From: Oceanicola sp. D3 | Lineage (GTDB): Bacteria > Pseudomonadota > Alphaproteobacteria > Rhodobacterales > Rhodobacteraceae | Direction: 5' to 3' | Assembly (NCBI RefSeq): GCF_006351965.1 | Contig: NZ_CP040932.1 | Span: 3,100,001 to 3,164,000 of the forward strand | Length of the DNA stretch: 64,000 nucleotides | Part shown: piece after piece, positions 8,592 to 18,490 of the stretch | How positions within the stretch are numbered: the first letter of the stretch is position 1 | How the letters are laid out: each line of letters begins with the position of its first letter | Notes under the pieces: generated by a model | Database searches by the model: none | What the model was told of the DNA's origin: nothing | The model's input: the letters and a program-made list of their open reading frames with translations, nothing else | Program-made: the position numbers and the translations under genes

Positions 8592-9887
8592 TCAATCCGC
8601 GAAGGGGTCGGTGACGAGGATGGTATCTTCGCGCTCCGGCGAGGTGGAGAGCAGAGCCACCGGGCAGCCGATCAGCTCTTCCACCCGCTTGACGTATTTG
8701 ATCGCGCCGGCGGGCAGGTCGTTCCACGAGCGCGCGCCTTCGGTGCTTTCGGACCAGCCGGGGATTTCTTCGTAGACCGGCGTGCAGCGGGCCTGCTCGT
8801 CTGCGGCGGTGGGCAGGTAATCGAGCGTCTTGCCGTCAAGCTCATAGCCCACGCAGATTTTCAGCGTGTCGAAGCCGTCGAGCACGTCGAGCTTGGTCAG
8901 GCAGATGCCGTTGATGCCCGAGATCGCGCAGGTCTGGCGCACCAGGGCGGCATCGAACCAGCCGCAGCGGCGCTTGCGCCCGGTTGTGGTGCCAAACTCG
9001 TGGCCGCGCTCGCCCAACCGCTGGCCGTCATCATCGTGCAGCTCGGTCGGGAAGGGCCCCTCACCCACGCGGGTGGTGTAAGCCTTCACGATGCCCAGCA
9101 CGTAATCCACCGCGCCGGGCCCCATCCCCACGCCGGTGGCCGCCTGTCCGGCGATCACGTTGGAGGAGGTGACGAAGGGGTAGGTGCCGAAGTCGATATC
9201 CAGCAGCGCGCCCTGTGCGCCTTCGAAGAGGATGCGCTTGCCCGCCTTGCGCTTCTCGGAGAGCACCTTCCAGACGGGGGCGGCGTATTCGAGGATGCCC
9301 GGCGCAATCTCTTTGAGTTGGTCCAGCAGCGCCTCGCGGTCGATCTCCTCCACGCCCAGCCCTTTACGGAGCGGGTTGTGGTGCTGAAGCGCCCGGTCCA
9401 CCCGGGCCTCCAGCGTCGCGGCGTCGGCAAGGTCGGCCACGCGGATCACCCGGCGGCCCACTTTATCCTCATAGGCCGGGCCGATGCCGCGGCCGGTGGT
9501 GCCGATCTTGGTGCCCTTGCTCGCCGCCTCTTCGCGGGCGCGGTCGAGTTCGCCGTGGAAGGGCAGGATGAGCGGCGTGTTCTCGGCGATCATCAGGGTT
9601 TCGGGGGTGATCTCGACGCCTTGGTCGCGGATGGTGCCAATCTCTTTCAGCAGGTGCCACGGATCGAGCACCACGCCGTTGCCGATAACCGAGAGCTTGC
9701 CCTTGCGCACCACGCCCGAAGGCAGCGCGTGCAGCTTGAACACCTCACCGTCGATCACCAGCGTATGGCCCGCGTTGTGCCCGCCTTGGAAGCGGCAGAT
9801 CACATCGGCCCGCTCCGAGAGCCAGTCGACGATCTTGCCTTTTCCTTCGTCACCCCATTGGGCGCCGACGACGACAACGTTTGCCAT
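8592..9887 (-). CDS. purA: adenylosuccinate synthetase
   Basis: PurA joins IMP and aspartate with GTP to form adenylosuccinate, the committed step to AMP. The 431-aa length is normal. The N-terminal [16 protein letters not shown]-loop, [32 protein letters not shown] and [12 protein letters not shown] motifs are all present, and the C-terminal TKLDVLDG guanine-binding segment is intact. I start at the ATG at 9887, 9 nt after AGGAG. The long upstream open frame is only GC-bias extension. It appears to share a transcript with the downstream DUF2842 gene. Confidence 0.97.
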   Translation of the reverse strand: MANVVVVGAQWGDEGKGKIVDWLSERADVICRFQGGHNAGHTLVIDGEVFKLHALPSGVVRKGKLSVIGNGVVLDPWHLLKEIGTIRDQGVEITPETLMIAENTPLILPFHGELDRAREEAASKGTKIGTTGRGIGPAYEDKVGRRVIRVADLADAATLEARVDRALQHHNPLRKGLGVEEIDREALLDQLKEIAPGILEYAAPVWKVLSEKRKAGKRILFEGAQGALLDIDFGTYPFVTSSNVIAGQAATGVGMGPGAVDYVLGIVKAYTTRVGEGPFPTELHDDDGQRLGERGHEFGTTTGRKRRCGWFDAALVRQTCAISGINGICLTKLDVLDGFDTLKICVGYELDGKTLDYLPTAADEQARCTPVYEEIPGWSESTEGARSWNDLPAGAIKYVKRVEELIGCPVALLSTSPEREDTILVTDPFAD

Positions 9888-10238
9888 GATTAATCTCCTG
9901 CATGGGAAGCCCGCGCCCGTATATCGGGGCGGGCGGGGCGGCGAAACCTCAAATATGCCGCAGCCCGCGCGGGGCCTTGAATATGCGGCTGGCGCGGGCG
10001 ATCCGCGTGACCACCCTGAGCGCCAGCGCGGCTCCGGGCAGCGCTTCAAGCGCGCAGGGGCGGCCTGCGTCACCTCGGTTGCACCGCCCTGCCCTGCGGC
10101 GGTGGCAAGGGCATGACGCGCAGGGAACGCGCGGGGGAGAAAAAAGGCATGGGCGGCGCAGGCAAGCAGGGGCGGCGAGGGGTTGCGGCGTGGGGCCGGA
10201 CGGATTAGATACCCCGCCGAACCACGCGGGAAAGCTTC
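9888..10238. other. 351-bp divergent intergenic region purA/secG
   Basis: This very GC-rich region must contain the promoters for purA (minus) and secG (plus). I cannot pick clear -35/-10 elements. Open frames crossing it lack ribosome sites and family character. A short GGAAAG ribosome site precedes secG. Confidence 0.5.
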
Positions 10239-10613
10239 ATGGAAAATGTCATCCTCATCGTCCACCTGATTCTGGCACTTTGCCTGATCGGCGTGGTGCT
10301 GCTTCAGCGCTCCGAGGGCGGCATGGGCTCGATGGGTGGCGGCGGTGGCGGCGGCGGTGTGATGACCGGACGCGCGGCGGCCACGGCCATGGCCAAGCTG
10401 ACGTGGATCTTTGCCATCGGCTTCATCTGCACCTCCATTGCGCTCACCGTGCTGGCTGCGGCCGATGCGGGGTCTTCCTCGGTTGTGGACCGCGTCACCG
10501 ACACCGGCACGCAAGACGCCCCAGCCGATGAGGGCGCGCTGCCCGCAGGCGAAGACCTGCTGCCGCCCTCTGCGGATGGCGACGCGCCGCTGGTGCCCCA
10601 AGCCGCCGACTGA
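10239..10613 (+). CDS. secG: preprotein translocase subunit SecG
   Basis: SecG is the small accessory subunit of the SecYEG protein-export channel in the inner membrane. The 124-aa protein has two membrane helices (about residues 2-20 and 52-72). Between them is the diagnostic [10 protein letters not shown] segment followed by a glycine run. The C-terminal tail is acidic and Pro/Ala-rich, longer than the E. coli tail but usual for this group. It precedes pyrG, a common alphaproteobacterial order. Confidence 0.95.
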   Translation: MENVILIVHLILALCLIGVVLLQRSEGGMGSMGGGGGGGGVMTGRAAATAMAKLTWIFAIGFICTSIALTVLAAADAGSSSVVDRVTDTGTQDAPADEGALPAGEDLLPPSADGDAPLVPQAAD

Positions 10614-10847
10614 GGTGGCCCGCCCCGGCCAAAGGGGCTGTAATGGCGCCCACCTCAAGGGGTGGAACCAGCGCCCTAACCATCAACCCACAAGACGTTG
10701 GGGCAACCCGACAAAGCTCAACATCATGTTGCGGCGCGTGTGGACTTTGGTCCGCGAATCTTCTATACCTCAAATCCCGTGATGCAGCGTGGTTTGAGGC
10801 CACGCCGCAGCGCATTTCAAGGCGAATACACGGGAGCCCCACACCAC

Positions 10848-12491
10848 ATGGCACGATTTATTTTCATCACCGGCGGTGTGGTCTCTTCGCTCGGCAAGGG
10901 CCTCGCCTCGGCGGCCATGGGCGCGCTGCTCCAGGCGCGGGGCTACTCGGTGCGGCTGCGCAAGCTGGACCCTTACCTGAACGTCGATCCGGGCACGATG
11001 AGCCCGTTTGAACATGGCGAAGTTTTTGTAACCGACGATGGTGCCGAGACCGACCTCGACCTTGGCCATTATGAGCGCTTCACAGGGGTTGCGGCACGGC
11101 AGACGGACTCGGTCAGCTCCGGGCGGATCTACTCGAACGTGCTGGAGAAGGAGCGCCGGGGCGACTACCTCGGCAAGACCATTCAGGTCATTCCGCACGT
11201 CACCAACGAGATCAAGGATTTCATCTCCATCGGCGAGGATGAGGTGGATTTCATGCTTTGCGAGATTGGCGGCACGGTGGGGGACATCGAGGGCTTGCCG
11301 TTCTTTGAAGCCATTCGCCAGTTTGCGCAGGACAAGCCGCGCGGCCAGTGCATTTTCATGCACCTCACCCTGCTGCCCTTCATCAAGGCCAGCGGCGAGC
11401 TGAAAACCAAGCCAACGCAGCACTCGGTGAAGGAGCTCCGCTCCATCGGCCTCGCGCCCGATATCCTTGTCTGCCGTGGCGAGGGGGCCATTCCGCAGAA
11501 GGAGCGCGAGAAGCTGGCGCTGTTCTGCAACGTGCGCCCGGAATCGGTGATCGCCGCGCCCGACCTAAAGAGCATCTACGAGGCACCGCTGGCCTATCAC
11601 CGCGAGGGGCTGGATCAGGCGGTGCTGGATGCCTTCCAGATCTCCCCTGCCCCGCGCCCCAACCTGACCCGTTGGGAGGATGTCTATGACCGCATCCACA
11701 AGACCGACGGCGAGGTGAAGGTGGCCATCGTCGGCAAATACACCCAGTTGGAAGATGCCTATAAATCCATCGCCGAGGCGCTGACGCACGGTGGCATGGC
11801 AAACCGGGTGAAGGTGAAGATCGAATGGGTCGATGCCGAGCTGTTTGACCGCGAGGATGCCGCGCCGCATCTGGAGGGGTTCCACGCGATCCTCGTGCCC
11901 GGCGGCTTTGGCGAGCGCGGCACGGAAGGCAAGATCAAGGCGGCGCAGTTCGCCCGGGAGCGCAAGGTGCCCTACCTCGGCATTTGCCTCGGCATGCAGA
12001 TGGCCGTGATCGAGGCGGCGCGCAACCTTGCCGGGCTGGAGAAGGCCGGGAGCGAAGAGTTCGACCACGAGGCCGGGAAGAAGCGCTTTGAGCCGGTTGT
12101 CTACCACCTCAAGGAGTGGGTGCAGGGCAACGAGAAGGTGAAGCGCAAGAAGACCGACGCCAAGGGCGGCACGATGCGGCTGGGGGCCTATGACGCGGTG
12201 CTGAAGAGCGGCAGCAAGGTGGCCGAGATTTACGGCAAGACCGCGATCGACGAGCGCCACCGCCACCGCTACGAGGTGGACATTGCCTATAAGGAGCAGC
12301 TTGAGGAGAGCGGGCTGGCCTTTGCCGGGATGAGCCCGGATGGCCGCCTGCCCGAGATCGTGGAGGTGAAGGACCACCCGTGGTTTATCGGGGTGCAGTT
12401 TCACCCCGAGCTGAAGAGCAAGCCCTTCGCCCCGCACCCGCTGTTTGCGGACTTCGTGCGGGCGGCGGTGGAGAATTCGCGGTTGGTATGA
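10848..12491 (+). CDS. pyrG: CTP synthase
   Basis: PyrG aminates UTP to CTP using ATP and glutamine. The 547-aa protein has the N-terminal synthetase domain ([15 protein letters not shown], then [14 protein letters not shown]) and a C-terminal class I amidotransferase domain. The latter carries the nucleophile in GICLGMQ near residue 385 and a His-Glu pair in [10 protein letters not shown] near residue 520. The start at 10848 gives the universal [11 protein letters not shown]-terminus; longer in-frame extension is noise. The stop codon overlaps the start of the next gene in an ATGA arrangement. Confidence 0.97.
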   Translation: MARFIFITGGVVSSLGKGLASAAMGALLQARGYSVRLRKLDPYLNVDPGTMSPFEHGEVFVTDDGAETDLDLGHYERFTGVAARQTDSVSSGRIYSNVLEKERRGDYLGKTIQVIPHVTNEIKDFISIGEDEVDFMLCEIGGTVGDIEGLPFFEAIRQFAQDKPRGQCIFMHLTLLPFIKASGELKTKPTQHSVKELRSIGLAPDILVCRGEGAIPQKEREKLALFCNVRPESVIAAPDLKSIYEAPLAYHREGLDQAVLDAFQISPAPRPNLTRWEDVYDRIHKTDGEVKVAIVGKYTQLEDAYKSIAEALTHGGMANRVKVKIEWVDAELFDREDAAPHLEGFHAILVPGGFGERGTEGKIKAAQFARERKVPYLGICLGMQMAVIEAARNLAGLEKAGSEEFDHEAGKKRFEPVVYHLKEWVQGNEKVKRKKTDAKGGTMRLGAYDAVLKSGSKVAEIYGKTAIDERHRHRYEVDIAYKEQLEESGLAFAGMSPDGRLPEIVEVKDHPWFIGVQFHPELKSKPFAPHPLFADFVRAAVENSRLV

Positions 12492-13273
12492 TCCGCCACG
12501 GCCTTGCCTCTGCACTGATACTTCTTTCGCTGGCCTGCTCAGCTGTCGCGCAGAGCGTACGCATCGGCGCCCCTGACGAAATCGAACCGCTTCTGAACGG
12601 ACTAGTCGATTTTGAAGGTACATCCGCGTCCGTGTTTCCGGGCACAATGTACCGATCCAACGATCTTCCCTTCCTTGGGTTGCGTGCCGGCACCTACCTA
12701 GCCGGCCAGGTGCCGATCAAGAGAAAGGCAGGACGGCAGGCGTTCGGCGCAATCTGGGGTCTGCCTGCAACGCCATTAGAAATCGGCAAGGTCAAAAGTA
12801 TTTCCTACCTTAACCTCGTTGAAGTTGGGACGGGTGAGCAAAAGAGAATCCTTCTTTCTAGCCACATCCACGACGGCGCATTTCCGAGCAGTCACACGCT
12901 TCAGGCCGGGTACGGCCAAATAGCAATTCGCTTTACGAACCCGCAGAGAGCGATAGGAATCCTCATCGACACTTTGGTCGAGCGAAACAATCCTGAGCCA
13001 TTTTGTTTCGTCCGGTTCTTCGATTCCGATGGTCACGAACTTCCGGCCCCCAACGAGGCCAGAGGCCCGCAATACCGCGTGTATGTGACCGAAGACATGA
13101 GCAGACAGATACGGGCGATCACGATTGAAAACTTCGGGCCGGTGGGCATCGGGGTTGATGAGATCAGGTTCGAAGCGCCGCAAATTCTCAGCTCTGCCGG
13201 GTTCCGCCTGCCTATGAACGCCCATCGCGTAGATATCGCGCAATTGGATCAATCCGCAAAGGGAGTGCGATGA
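12488..13273 (+). CDS. secreted protein of unknown function
   Basis: This 261-aa protein has a clear signal peptide (about residues 1-20, [12 protein letters not shown]). The mature part is beta-rich: it opens with a [20 protein letters not shown] segment and has [35 protein letters not shown] and [19 protein letters not shown]. That pattern resembles a carbohydrate- or surface-binding beta-sandwich, but I do not recognise the family. The ATG overlaps the pyrG stop, and its own end overlaps the TerB-like gene. Its base composition is noticeably less GC-rich than pyrG and TerB on either side, suggesting a later insertion into the operon. Confidence 0.7.
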   Translation: MIRHGLASALILLSLACSAVAQSVRIGAPDEIEPLLNGLVDFEGTSASVFPGTMYRSNDLPFLGLRAGTYLAGQVPIKRKAGRQAFGAIWGLPATPLEIGKVKSISYLNLVEVGTGEQKRILLSSHIHDGAFPSSHTLQAGYGQIAIRFTNPQRAIGILIDTLVERNNPEPFCFVRFFDSDGHELPAPNEARGPQYRVYVTEDMSRQIRAITIENFGPVGIGVDEIRFEAPQILSSAGFRLPMNAHRVDIAQLDQSAKGVR

Positions 13274-13716
13274 TGTTCACGGAATTTCTGCAACGGTTGA
13301 CCGGCACGGCGAAGGCCAATGGCGAGGTTTTGCCGGAGCTGGATGCACGGCTGGCGCTGGCGGCGCTGCTGGTGCGGATGGCCAAGAGCGACCATGCCTA
13401 TCAGGCCAGCGAGATCGGGTTGATTGACAGGTTTCTTGCCGCCCGCTTCGGGCTGAACCCGGTGGAGGCGGCCAAGCTGCGGGCGACGGCGGAGAAGCTG
13501 GAGCATCAGGCGCCGGAGACCGAAGTGTTTACCGGGCTCATCCGCGATGCCGTCAGCTACAACGAGCGCGTCGAGGTGCTTGATGCGCTGTGGCAGGTGG
13601 TGATGGCCGACGGCGAGGAGAAGCCTGAAGAGGCCGAGATGATTGGCTTTGCGTCCGGGGCGCTGGGGGTGGCCGAGGCCGATGCGGCGGCGCTGGAGGC
13701 GCGTTACCTGCCCTGA
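13270..13716 (+). CDS. TerB-like protein (first of two)
   Basis: The product is 148 aa and all-helical, with DARLALAALLVRMAKSDHAYQASE and a later DALWQVVMADGEEKPEE. These paired acidic metal-binding helices are the hallmark of TerB/tellurite-resistance-like domains. TerB domains are proposed to bind metal and act in membrane-associated stress responses; here no other ter genes are nearby, so tellurite resistance should not be assumed. The start overlaps the secreted-protein stop. ATG codons at 13270 and 13273 are both possible. A paralogue follows 150 bp downstream. Confidence 0.78.
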   Translation: MMFTEFLQRLTGTAKANGEVLPELDARLALAALLVRMAKSDHAYQASEIGLIDRFLAARFGLNPVEAAKLRATAEKLEHQAPETEVFTGLIRDAVSYNERVEVLDALWQVVMADGEEKPEEAEMIGFASGALGVAEADAAALEARYLP

Positions 13717-13723
13717 GGGGCCT

Positions 13724-13757
13724 GCTCGTCCGCCCTTCGAGGCGTCCTCGCAGGTGC
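13724..13757 (+). repeat. 34-bp dispersed repeat, copy A
   Basis: This sequence (starting GCTCGTCCGCCC and ending GCAGGTGC) reappears in opposite orientation at 20635-20668 with two mismatches. Both copies lie just after a gene stop in non-coding DNA. It looks like a family of intergenic repeats; its role is unknown. Confidence 0.7.
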
Positions 13758-13866
13758 TGTCGGCGCGACCCGGCCCACGAGCGGGCGAAGACAGGGGCGT
13801 GCCCTTGGATGAGCCCGCCGCGAGGTGCTGCTTGCAGGGCGCGCCCGGGCGGCTATATCTGACCCC

Positions 13867-14307
13867 ATGTTTGGAGATTTCATCAGGCGCCTCACCGGCG
13901 AAACCGACACTACCCCGAGCGATGTAAACCCGCAGGTGGCCTTTCCGGCCCTATTGGTGCGGGTGGCCCGCGCCGATGGCGATTATGCCGACAGCGAGAA
14001 GGCCATGATCCGGGGCATCACCCAACGCTGGATCGGCGGCTCGCCCTTTGAGGCCGCCGAGATGGTGCGCCAGGCCGAAGAGTTGGAGGCCGGGGCCGCC
14101 GACACGGTGCGCTTTACCCGCGCGATCAAGGATGCCGTGGCCTATGAGGCGCGGCGCGGCGTGATCAAGGATATCTGGCGCGTGGTGCTCGCCGACGGGC
14201 GGCGCGACAAGGAAGAAGATGCGCTGATGCGGCTCATCGCCAACCTGCTCGGCGTGAACGACCGCGACAGTAACCTTGCCCGCAAATCCGTGGAGGACGG
14301 GCGCTAG
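13867..14307 (+). CDS. TerB-like protein (second of two)
   Basis: This 146-aa protein shares the layout of its upstream neighbour: an FxRxLTG start, PALLVRVARADGDYADSE as the first acidic helix pair, and DIWRVVLADGRRDKEEDALMR as the second. It is a TerB-type helical domain. The two copies have diverged enough that this is an old duplication. I start at MFGDFIRRLTG because it aligns with [11 protein letters not shown] in the first copy. The stop is 1 bp from the start of the PhnD-like gene, so they are probably translated together. Confidence 0.8.
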   Translation: MFGDFIRRLTGETDTTPSDVNPQVAFPALLVRVARADGDYADSEKAMIRGITQRWIGGSPFEAAEMVRQAEELEAGAADTVRFTRAIKDAVAYEARRGVIKDIWRVVLADGRRDKEEDALMRLIANLLGVNDRDSNLARKSVEDGR

Positions 14308-14308
14308 A

Positions 14309-15055
14309 ATGCTCCGCGCCGGATTGCCGATGTATCTGCGGGCCGAGACCGAGCCCGCGCTCAACCTGTTTTGGGGTATCATCCGCGATGGCATCATCGC
14401 CCGGGGGGCCGCGCTGGCCGATGATCTGCCAGAGGCGCTGGAGGCCCCCGAGAGCCTGTGGAGCCTGTGGGAATCGCCCGATTTGATCCTCGGCCAGTCC
14501 TGCTCACTGCCCTACCGGGGGCGGCTCAGGGGCAAGGTGGACTATGTCATCACGCTTGACCACGCCCTGCCCGGCTGCCCGGCGGGCTACTACAACTCTG
14601 TTGTCGTCACCCGCCCCGGCGGCGTGCCCGAGGGCGTGTTGGCCTACAACTCGCGCAACTCGCAATCGGGCTGGGCCGCAGCACGGGAGGTGATCGAGGC
14701 CGGGCGGGCACAGGCGAGCGGGGTACTTTCGACCGGGGCGCATATCGACTCGGCTCGTGCTGTCGCTCAAGGCCGGGCCGACTGGGCCTGCATTGACGCG
14801 CAGACATGGGCGATGCTGGGGCGCTGGGAGCCGGTCGCCGCCTCCCTCGAAGAGCGGTTTCGCACCGCGCCGACGCCGGGGCTGCCGCTGATCTGCGCAC
14901 CGGGGCAAAACGCCACTGAAATCGCCGGGGCGGTGGAGGAAGCGGTGCAACTTCTCGACCCGCCAGCGCGCGAAACCCTTGGGTTGCAAGGGGCGGTACG
15001 GCTTGGGGCGAAGGTTTATCTCGACATGCCTATTCCGCAGGCACCTGCCGCCTGA
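14309..15055 (+). CDS. PhnD/transferrin-like substrate-binding domain protein, no signal peptide
   Basis: The 248-aa protein begins MLRAGLPMYLRAETEPA and has ILGQSCSLPYRG, then VLAYNSRNSQSGWAA, the serine-rich ligand-loop region found in PhnD-type periplasmic binding domains. No export signal is visible, so either it acts in the cytoplasm or the true start is further upstream. The ligand is unknown. It lies 1 bp after the second TerB-like gene and 95 bp before the ABC importer genes, which encode their own binding proteins, so it is more likely part of the TerB unit. Confidence 0.65.
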   Translation: MLRAGLPMYLRAETEPALNLFWGIIRDGIIARGAALADDLPEALEAPESLWSLWESPDLILGQSCSLPYRGRLRGKVDYVITLDHALPGCPAGYYNSVVVTRPGGVPEGVLAYNSRNSQSGWAAAREVIEAGRAQASGVLSTGAHIDSARAVAQGRADWACIDAQTWAMLGRWEPVAASLEERFRTAPTPGLPLICAPGQNATEIAGAVEEAVQLLDPPARETLGLQGAVRLGAKVYLDMPIPQAPAA

Positions 15056-15150
15056 GCGAGCGAACGCTGCGGAAACCAAGGCCCTTCCAACTTGCAATCG
15101 CAGAAATTCTGCGCCCTACTCCGGGCTTGCAACCGGCAATATGAGGCCCC

Positions 15151-15942
15151 GTGCCAGACAGCGTGTCCAACCCGCACCCCGTTATCGAGATCAGAGGCCT
15201 GCACAAGGCCTATGGCAGCCTTGAAGTGCTCAAGGGCGTTGGCATGTGTGCCCGCAAGGGCGAGGTGGTTTCGCTCATCGGCTCGTCGGGCTCGGGCAAA
15301 TCCACCCTGCTGCGCTGCGCCAACCTGCTGGAAGACAGCCAGCAGGGCGAGATCCTGTTTTCTGGCGAGGCGGTGCGGTGGAAGGGCGAGGGCCAAGGCC
15401 GGCGGCCTGCCGATGCCAAGCAGGTGCTGCGCATTCGCACCAACCTCAGCATGGTGTTTCAGCAGTTCAACCTCTGGGCCCACATGACCATTCTGCAAAA
15501 CGTGATGGAGGCGCCGGTGACGGTGCTGAAGCGCGACAAGGCAGAGGTGGAGGCCGCCGCGCGGGGCTATCTGGCAAAGGTTGGCATTGGCGACAAGGCC
15601 GATGTCTACCCGGCCCAGCTTTCGGGCGGGCAGCAGCAGCGGGCCGCGATTGCCCGTGCGCTGGCGATGGAGCCGGAGGCGCTGCTGTTTGACGAGCCGA
15701 CCAGCGCGCTGGACCCGGAGTTGGAGCAGGAGGTGGTGAAGGTGATCAAGGCGCTGGCCGAAGAGGGCCGCACGATGATCCTTGTCACCCATGATATGCG
15801 CATGGCCCGCGACGTGAGCGACCATGTGCTGTTTCTGCACAAGGGCTTGGTCGAGGAGGAAGGCGCGCCGGGTGAGCTGTTTGGGGCGCCCAAATCGGAA
15901 AGGCTACGGCAGTTTCTTTCGCATTCCGGCGAGATGGCCTGA
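15151..15942 (+). CDS. polar amino acid/amine ABC transporter ATPase
   Basis: This is the ATP-hydrolysing subunit of an importer. The 263-aa protein has Walker A GSSGSGKST, the Q-loop VFQQFNLW, signature LSGGQQQR, Walker B ALLFDEPTSALDPE and the H-loop VTHDM, all intact. The FNLWAHMT segment is typical of the HisP/GlnQ/ArtP polar amino acid group. It starts with GTG (4 nt after GAGG). The stop overlaps the first binding-protein gene by one base (TGATG), so translation is coupled. Confidence 0.93.
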   Translation: MPDSVSNPHPVIEIRGLHKAYGSLEVLKGVGMCARKGEVVSLIGSSGSGKSTLLRCANLLEDSQQGEILFSGEAVRWKGEGQGRRPADAKQVLRIRTNLSMVFQQFNLWAHMTILQNVMEAPVTVLKRDKAEVEAAARGYLAKVGIGDKADVYPAQLSGGQQQRAAIARALAMEPEALLFDEPTSALDPELEQEVVKVIKALAEEGRTMILVTHDMRMARDVSDHVLFLHKGLVEEEGAPGELFGAPKSERLRQFLSHSGEMA

Positions 15943-16691
15943 TGATGCGGCGGGTGGCATGGGCGCTGCCAGTGGCGCTGGCGCTGGCGACCGGGCTGGG
16001 CGCGGGTGAGACGGCGGCAGCGCAGGATGTGCGCATTGGCACCGAGGGGGCCTTTCCGCCCTATACCTTCCGAGACCGGGCGGGCGACTTGCGCGGTTTT
16101 GACATTGAGCTCGGCAACGAGATTTGCCGCCGCGCCCGGCTGGACTGCGAGTGGGTCGTGAACGACTGGGAATCCATCCTGCCCAACCTCGTGGCCGGGA
16201 AATACGATGTCGTCATGGCCGGGATGGCCGTCACGACCGAGCGGGCGCAGATGGTGGCGTTTTCGACAGGCTACGAGGGCGGAAGCAACGCGGCATCTGC
16301 GGTTTTGGTGCGCAGCGGCGGCTCCACCTCGGACGCGCCTCATGTGGCCGTGCAGGGCGCGACCATCCATGAAGACTGGGCGCGCGCGATGGGCTACCGT
16401 GTGACGGCCTACCCGACGCTGGTGGCTGCGGTGGAGGCGCTGTTTGCCAACCGGGTCGACGAGGTGTTGGGGCCGCAAGCCTTCCTTGAGGGCGTGGCGC
16501 GCAACGGCGGTGGCCAGGTGGAAATTGCCGATGTCTTCGGCATCCCCTCGGGCGATACCGCCGCCGCCTTCCGCAAGGAAGACGTGGCGCTGCGCCAGAC
16601 ATTCGATTCTGCCATTGAAGAGATGCTAGCCGATGGCAGCATCGCCGCGATGGCCGACAAGTGGTTCCTCGCCGGAGACGGCACGGAATGA
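15942..16691 (+). CDS. periplasmic substrate-binding protein 1 of the importer
   Basis: This 249-aa protein has a signal peptide (about 1-25) and the family-3 solute-binding layout: RIGTEGAFPPYTF at the mature N-terminus, FDIELGNEICRR, and WESILPNLVAGKYDVVMAGMAVTTER. It captures a small polar ligand for the permeases downstream. It is a clear paralogue of the next gene, sharing the same motifs. It has a less standard C-terminal half (NAASAVLVRSGGSTSDAP), so the two may differ in ligand range. Confidence 0.88.
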   Translation: MMRRVAWALPVALALATGLGAGETAAAQDVRIGTEGAFPPYTFRDRAGDLRGFDIELGNEICRRARLDCEWVVNDWESILPNLVAGKYDVVMAGMAVTTERAQMVAFSTGYEGGSNAASAVLVRSGGSTSDAPHVAVQGATIHEDWARAMGYRVTAYPTLVAAVEALFANRVDEVLGPQAFLEGVARNGGGQVEIADVFGIPSGDTAAAFRKEDVALRQTFDSAIEEMLADGSIAAMADKWFLAGDGTE

Positions 16692-16726
16692 AAGAAAGCA
16701 AAACAAAGACCAACGGGAGAAACACC

Positions 16727-17464
16727 ATGTTGAAATCCATCCTGACGCTGGGCACAGCCATGGCCCTTACGGCTGGTGCGGCCTTTGCCGAAAGCCACGC
16801 CATGACGGTGCGGATCGGCACCGAGGGGGCCTATGCGCCGTTCAACTTCATCAATGATGCGGGCGAGATCGACGGCTTCGAAAAGGAGCTGGGCGACGAG
16901 CTTTGCGTGCGCGCCGAACTGACCTGTGAATGGGTCAAGAACGACTGGGACAGCATCATCCCCAACCTCGTGTCCGGCAACTACGACATCATCATGGCCG
17001 GCATGAGCATCACTGATGAGCGTGATGAGGTGATCGACTTCACGCAAAACTACACCCCGCCGAGCGACAGCGCCTTTGCCGCCGCGTCCGAGGATGTGGA
17101 CCTTGAGGGCGGCGTGATTGCCGCGCAGACCGCCACCATTCAGGCGGCCCATATTGCCGAGGGCGGCGCCACGCTGCTGGAGTTTGCCACGCCGGAAGAG
17201 ACCGTGGCGGCCGTGCGCAACGGTGAGGCCGATGCTGTTTTTGCCGACAAGGACTACCTCGTGCCGCTGGTCGAGGAGAACGCCGAGCTGATGTTCGTGG
17301 GCGATGACGTGCCGCTGGGCGGTGGCGTTGGCGTGGGCCTGCGCGAGAGCGACACCGAGCTGAAGGAAAAGCTCGATGCGGCCATTGCCTCGATGAAGGA
17401 AGACGGCACGCTGAACACCATGATCACCAAGTGGTTTGGCGAAGACGCCAAGACCTACGAATGA
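16727..17464 (+). CDS. periplasmic substrate-binding protein 2 of the importer
   Basis: The 245-aa protein starts after GGGAGA and has a signal peptide cut near AFAESHA. RIGTEGAYAPFNF, GFEKELGDELC and WDSIIPNLVSGNYDIIMAGMSITDERDEVIDFT match solute-binding family 3 closely. An acidic ligand pocket is suggested by ADAVFADKDYL. A hairpin terminator/attenuator right after its stop would give more binding protein than permease, as is usual in importer operons. Confidence 0.92.
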   Translation: MLKSILTLGTAMALTAGAAFAESHAMTVRIGTEGAYAPFNFINDAGEIDGFEKELGDELCVRAELTCEWVKNDWDSIIPNLVSGNYDIIMAGMSITDERDEVIDFTQNYTPPSDSAFAAASEDVDLEGGVIAAQTATIQAAHIAEGGATLLEFATPEETVAAVRNGEADAVFADKDYLVPLVEENAELMFVGDDVPLGGGVGVGLRESDTELKEKLDAAIASMKEDGTLNTMITKWFGEDAKTYE

Positions 17465-17475
17465 TCTGACCCATT

Positions 17476-17504
17476 GGCGGGCCTCCTTCGCGGGGCCCGC
17501 CTTT
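17476..17504 (+). terminator. attenuating hairpin between binding protein and permeases
   Basis: GGCGGGCC (17476-17483) pairs with GGCCCGCC (17494-17501) and is followed by TTT. The short T run and the co-directional permease gene 14 bp further on suggest partial read-through. Confidence 0.7.
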
Positions 17505-17517
17505 CAGGGCTTTCTTG

Positions 17518-18402
17518 ATGTTTGAATTTTGCACCGATCCCGAAAGCCTCGCCGGACTTACCTGGCTGAGCTGCTACCTCACCACGGGGGTGCATTTCTC
17601 GTTCTATTGGGCCTTCGGCAAGGTGCTGCTGCTGCTCGCGCTGGCCGCGCCCTCTGCCCTGCTGATGGGCTTTCTGGGGGCCATGGCGGCCCGGTCGCTG
17701 ATCGCGCCACTGCGCTGGATCGGCAAGGGCTATATCTCGGTGGTCCGGGGCGTGCCCGATGTGGCTTTCTTCCTGTTTTTCGTCATCGCGCTCGATCAGG
17801 GCTTCGAGTGGATGCGCCACAAGGTCAAATGCCCCGATTGGGATGAGCCGATCCGGCAGGGGAGCGACTTTCTGGTTTGCCCCGCCGCCAAGCTGCCGCT
17901 GGGCACCTCGCCCGAGTGGCAGCATGAAACCTATGGCTTTCTGCTCGCGGTGCTCACCTTTGCCATCGTCTTCGGCGCTTTTGCCGCCAACGTGATTTTC
18001 GGGGCGATGAAGGCGGTGCCGCGTGCGCAGATGGAAACGGCTGAGGCCTATGGCATGACCCGTCGCCAAGCCTTTTGGCGGGTGATGGTGCCGCAGATGT
18101 GGGTGTTTGCGTTGCCGGGCCTCTCCAACACGTGGATGGTGCTGATCAAGGCCACGCCGCTGCTGTTTTTGCTCGGGATCGAAGATATCGTTTACTGGGC
18201 ACGCGAGCTTGGCGGGACCAAGACGGCGCGGTTTTCGGATTACCCGCATGGCGACTGGCGGATGTGGTACTTCCTCGCGCTGCTGGTGTTTTACCTGTGT
18301 TTTACCCGGGTGTCGGAAATCGTGCTGCGGCGGCTGAATGCGCGGCTGTCGCGCGGGCAAGCCACGGCCGCCGGGGAAGCGCAGAGGAAGGCAAACGCAT
18401 GA
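17518..18402 (+). CDS. ABC importer permease 1
   Basis: The 294-aa inner-membrane protein has five to six membrane segments and the EAA loop EAYGMTRRQAFWRVMVPQMW, which contacts the ATPase. A hydrophilic insert (about residues 100-135, with CPDWDEP and VCPAAKLPLG) sits between membrane segments and is larger than in typical HisM/HisQ proteins. It starts at ATG 17518; the TTG one codon before is ignored. It forms a heterodimeric channel with the next permease. Confidence 0.9.
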   Translation: MFEFCTDPESLAGLTWLSCYLTTGVHFSFYWAFGKVLLLLALAAPSALLMGFLGAMAARSLIAPLRWIGKGYISVVRGVPDVAFFLFFVIALDQGFEWMRHKVKCPDWDEPIRQGSDFLVCPAAKLPLGTSPEWQHETYGFLLAVLTFAIVFGAFAANVIFGAMKAVPRAQMETAEAYGMTRRQAFWRVMVPQMWVFALPGLSNTWMVLIKATPLLFLLGIEDIVYWARELGGTKTARFSDYPHGDWRMWYFLALLVFYLCFTRVSEIVLRRLNARLSRGQATAAGEAQRKANA

Positions 18403-18490
18403 CGGGGCGCTCAAACTTCAAATGGGTGCCGCACGCAGTCGCTGCGCGACCGCTTTCGCGCACGCGGTGCCTCTTGCGGAGGCCCCGGGT

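Noticed and set aside
8571-9893. Plus-strand frame of 440 codons opposite purA.
   Set aside because: Shadow of purA in GC-rich DNA; purA shows complete family motifs.
10202-10214. GGATTAGATACCC, identical to a universal 16S rRNA segment.
   Set aside because: Only 13 bases match and the flanks do not resemble rRNA.
13270-14307. A tellurite resistance operon.
   Set aside because: Only TerB-like domains are present, with no TerC, TerD or TerZ relatives nearby.
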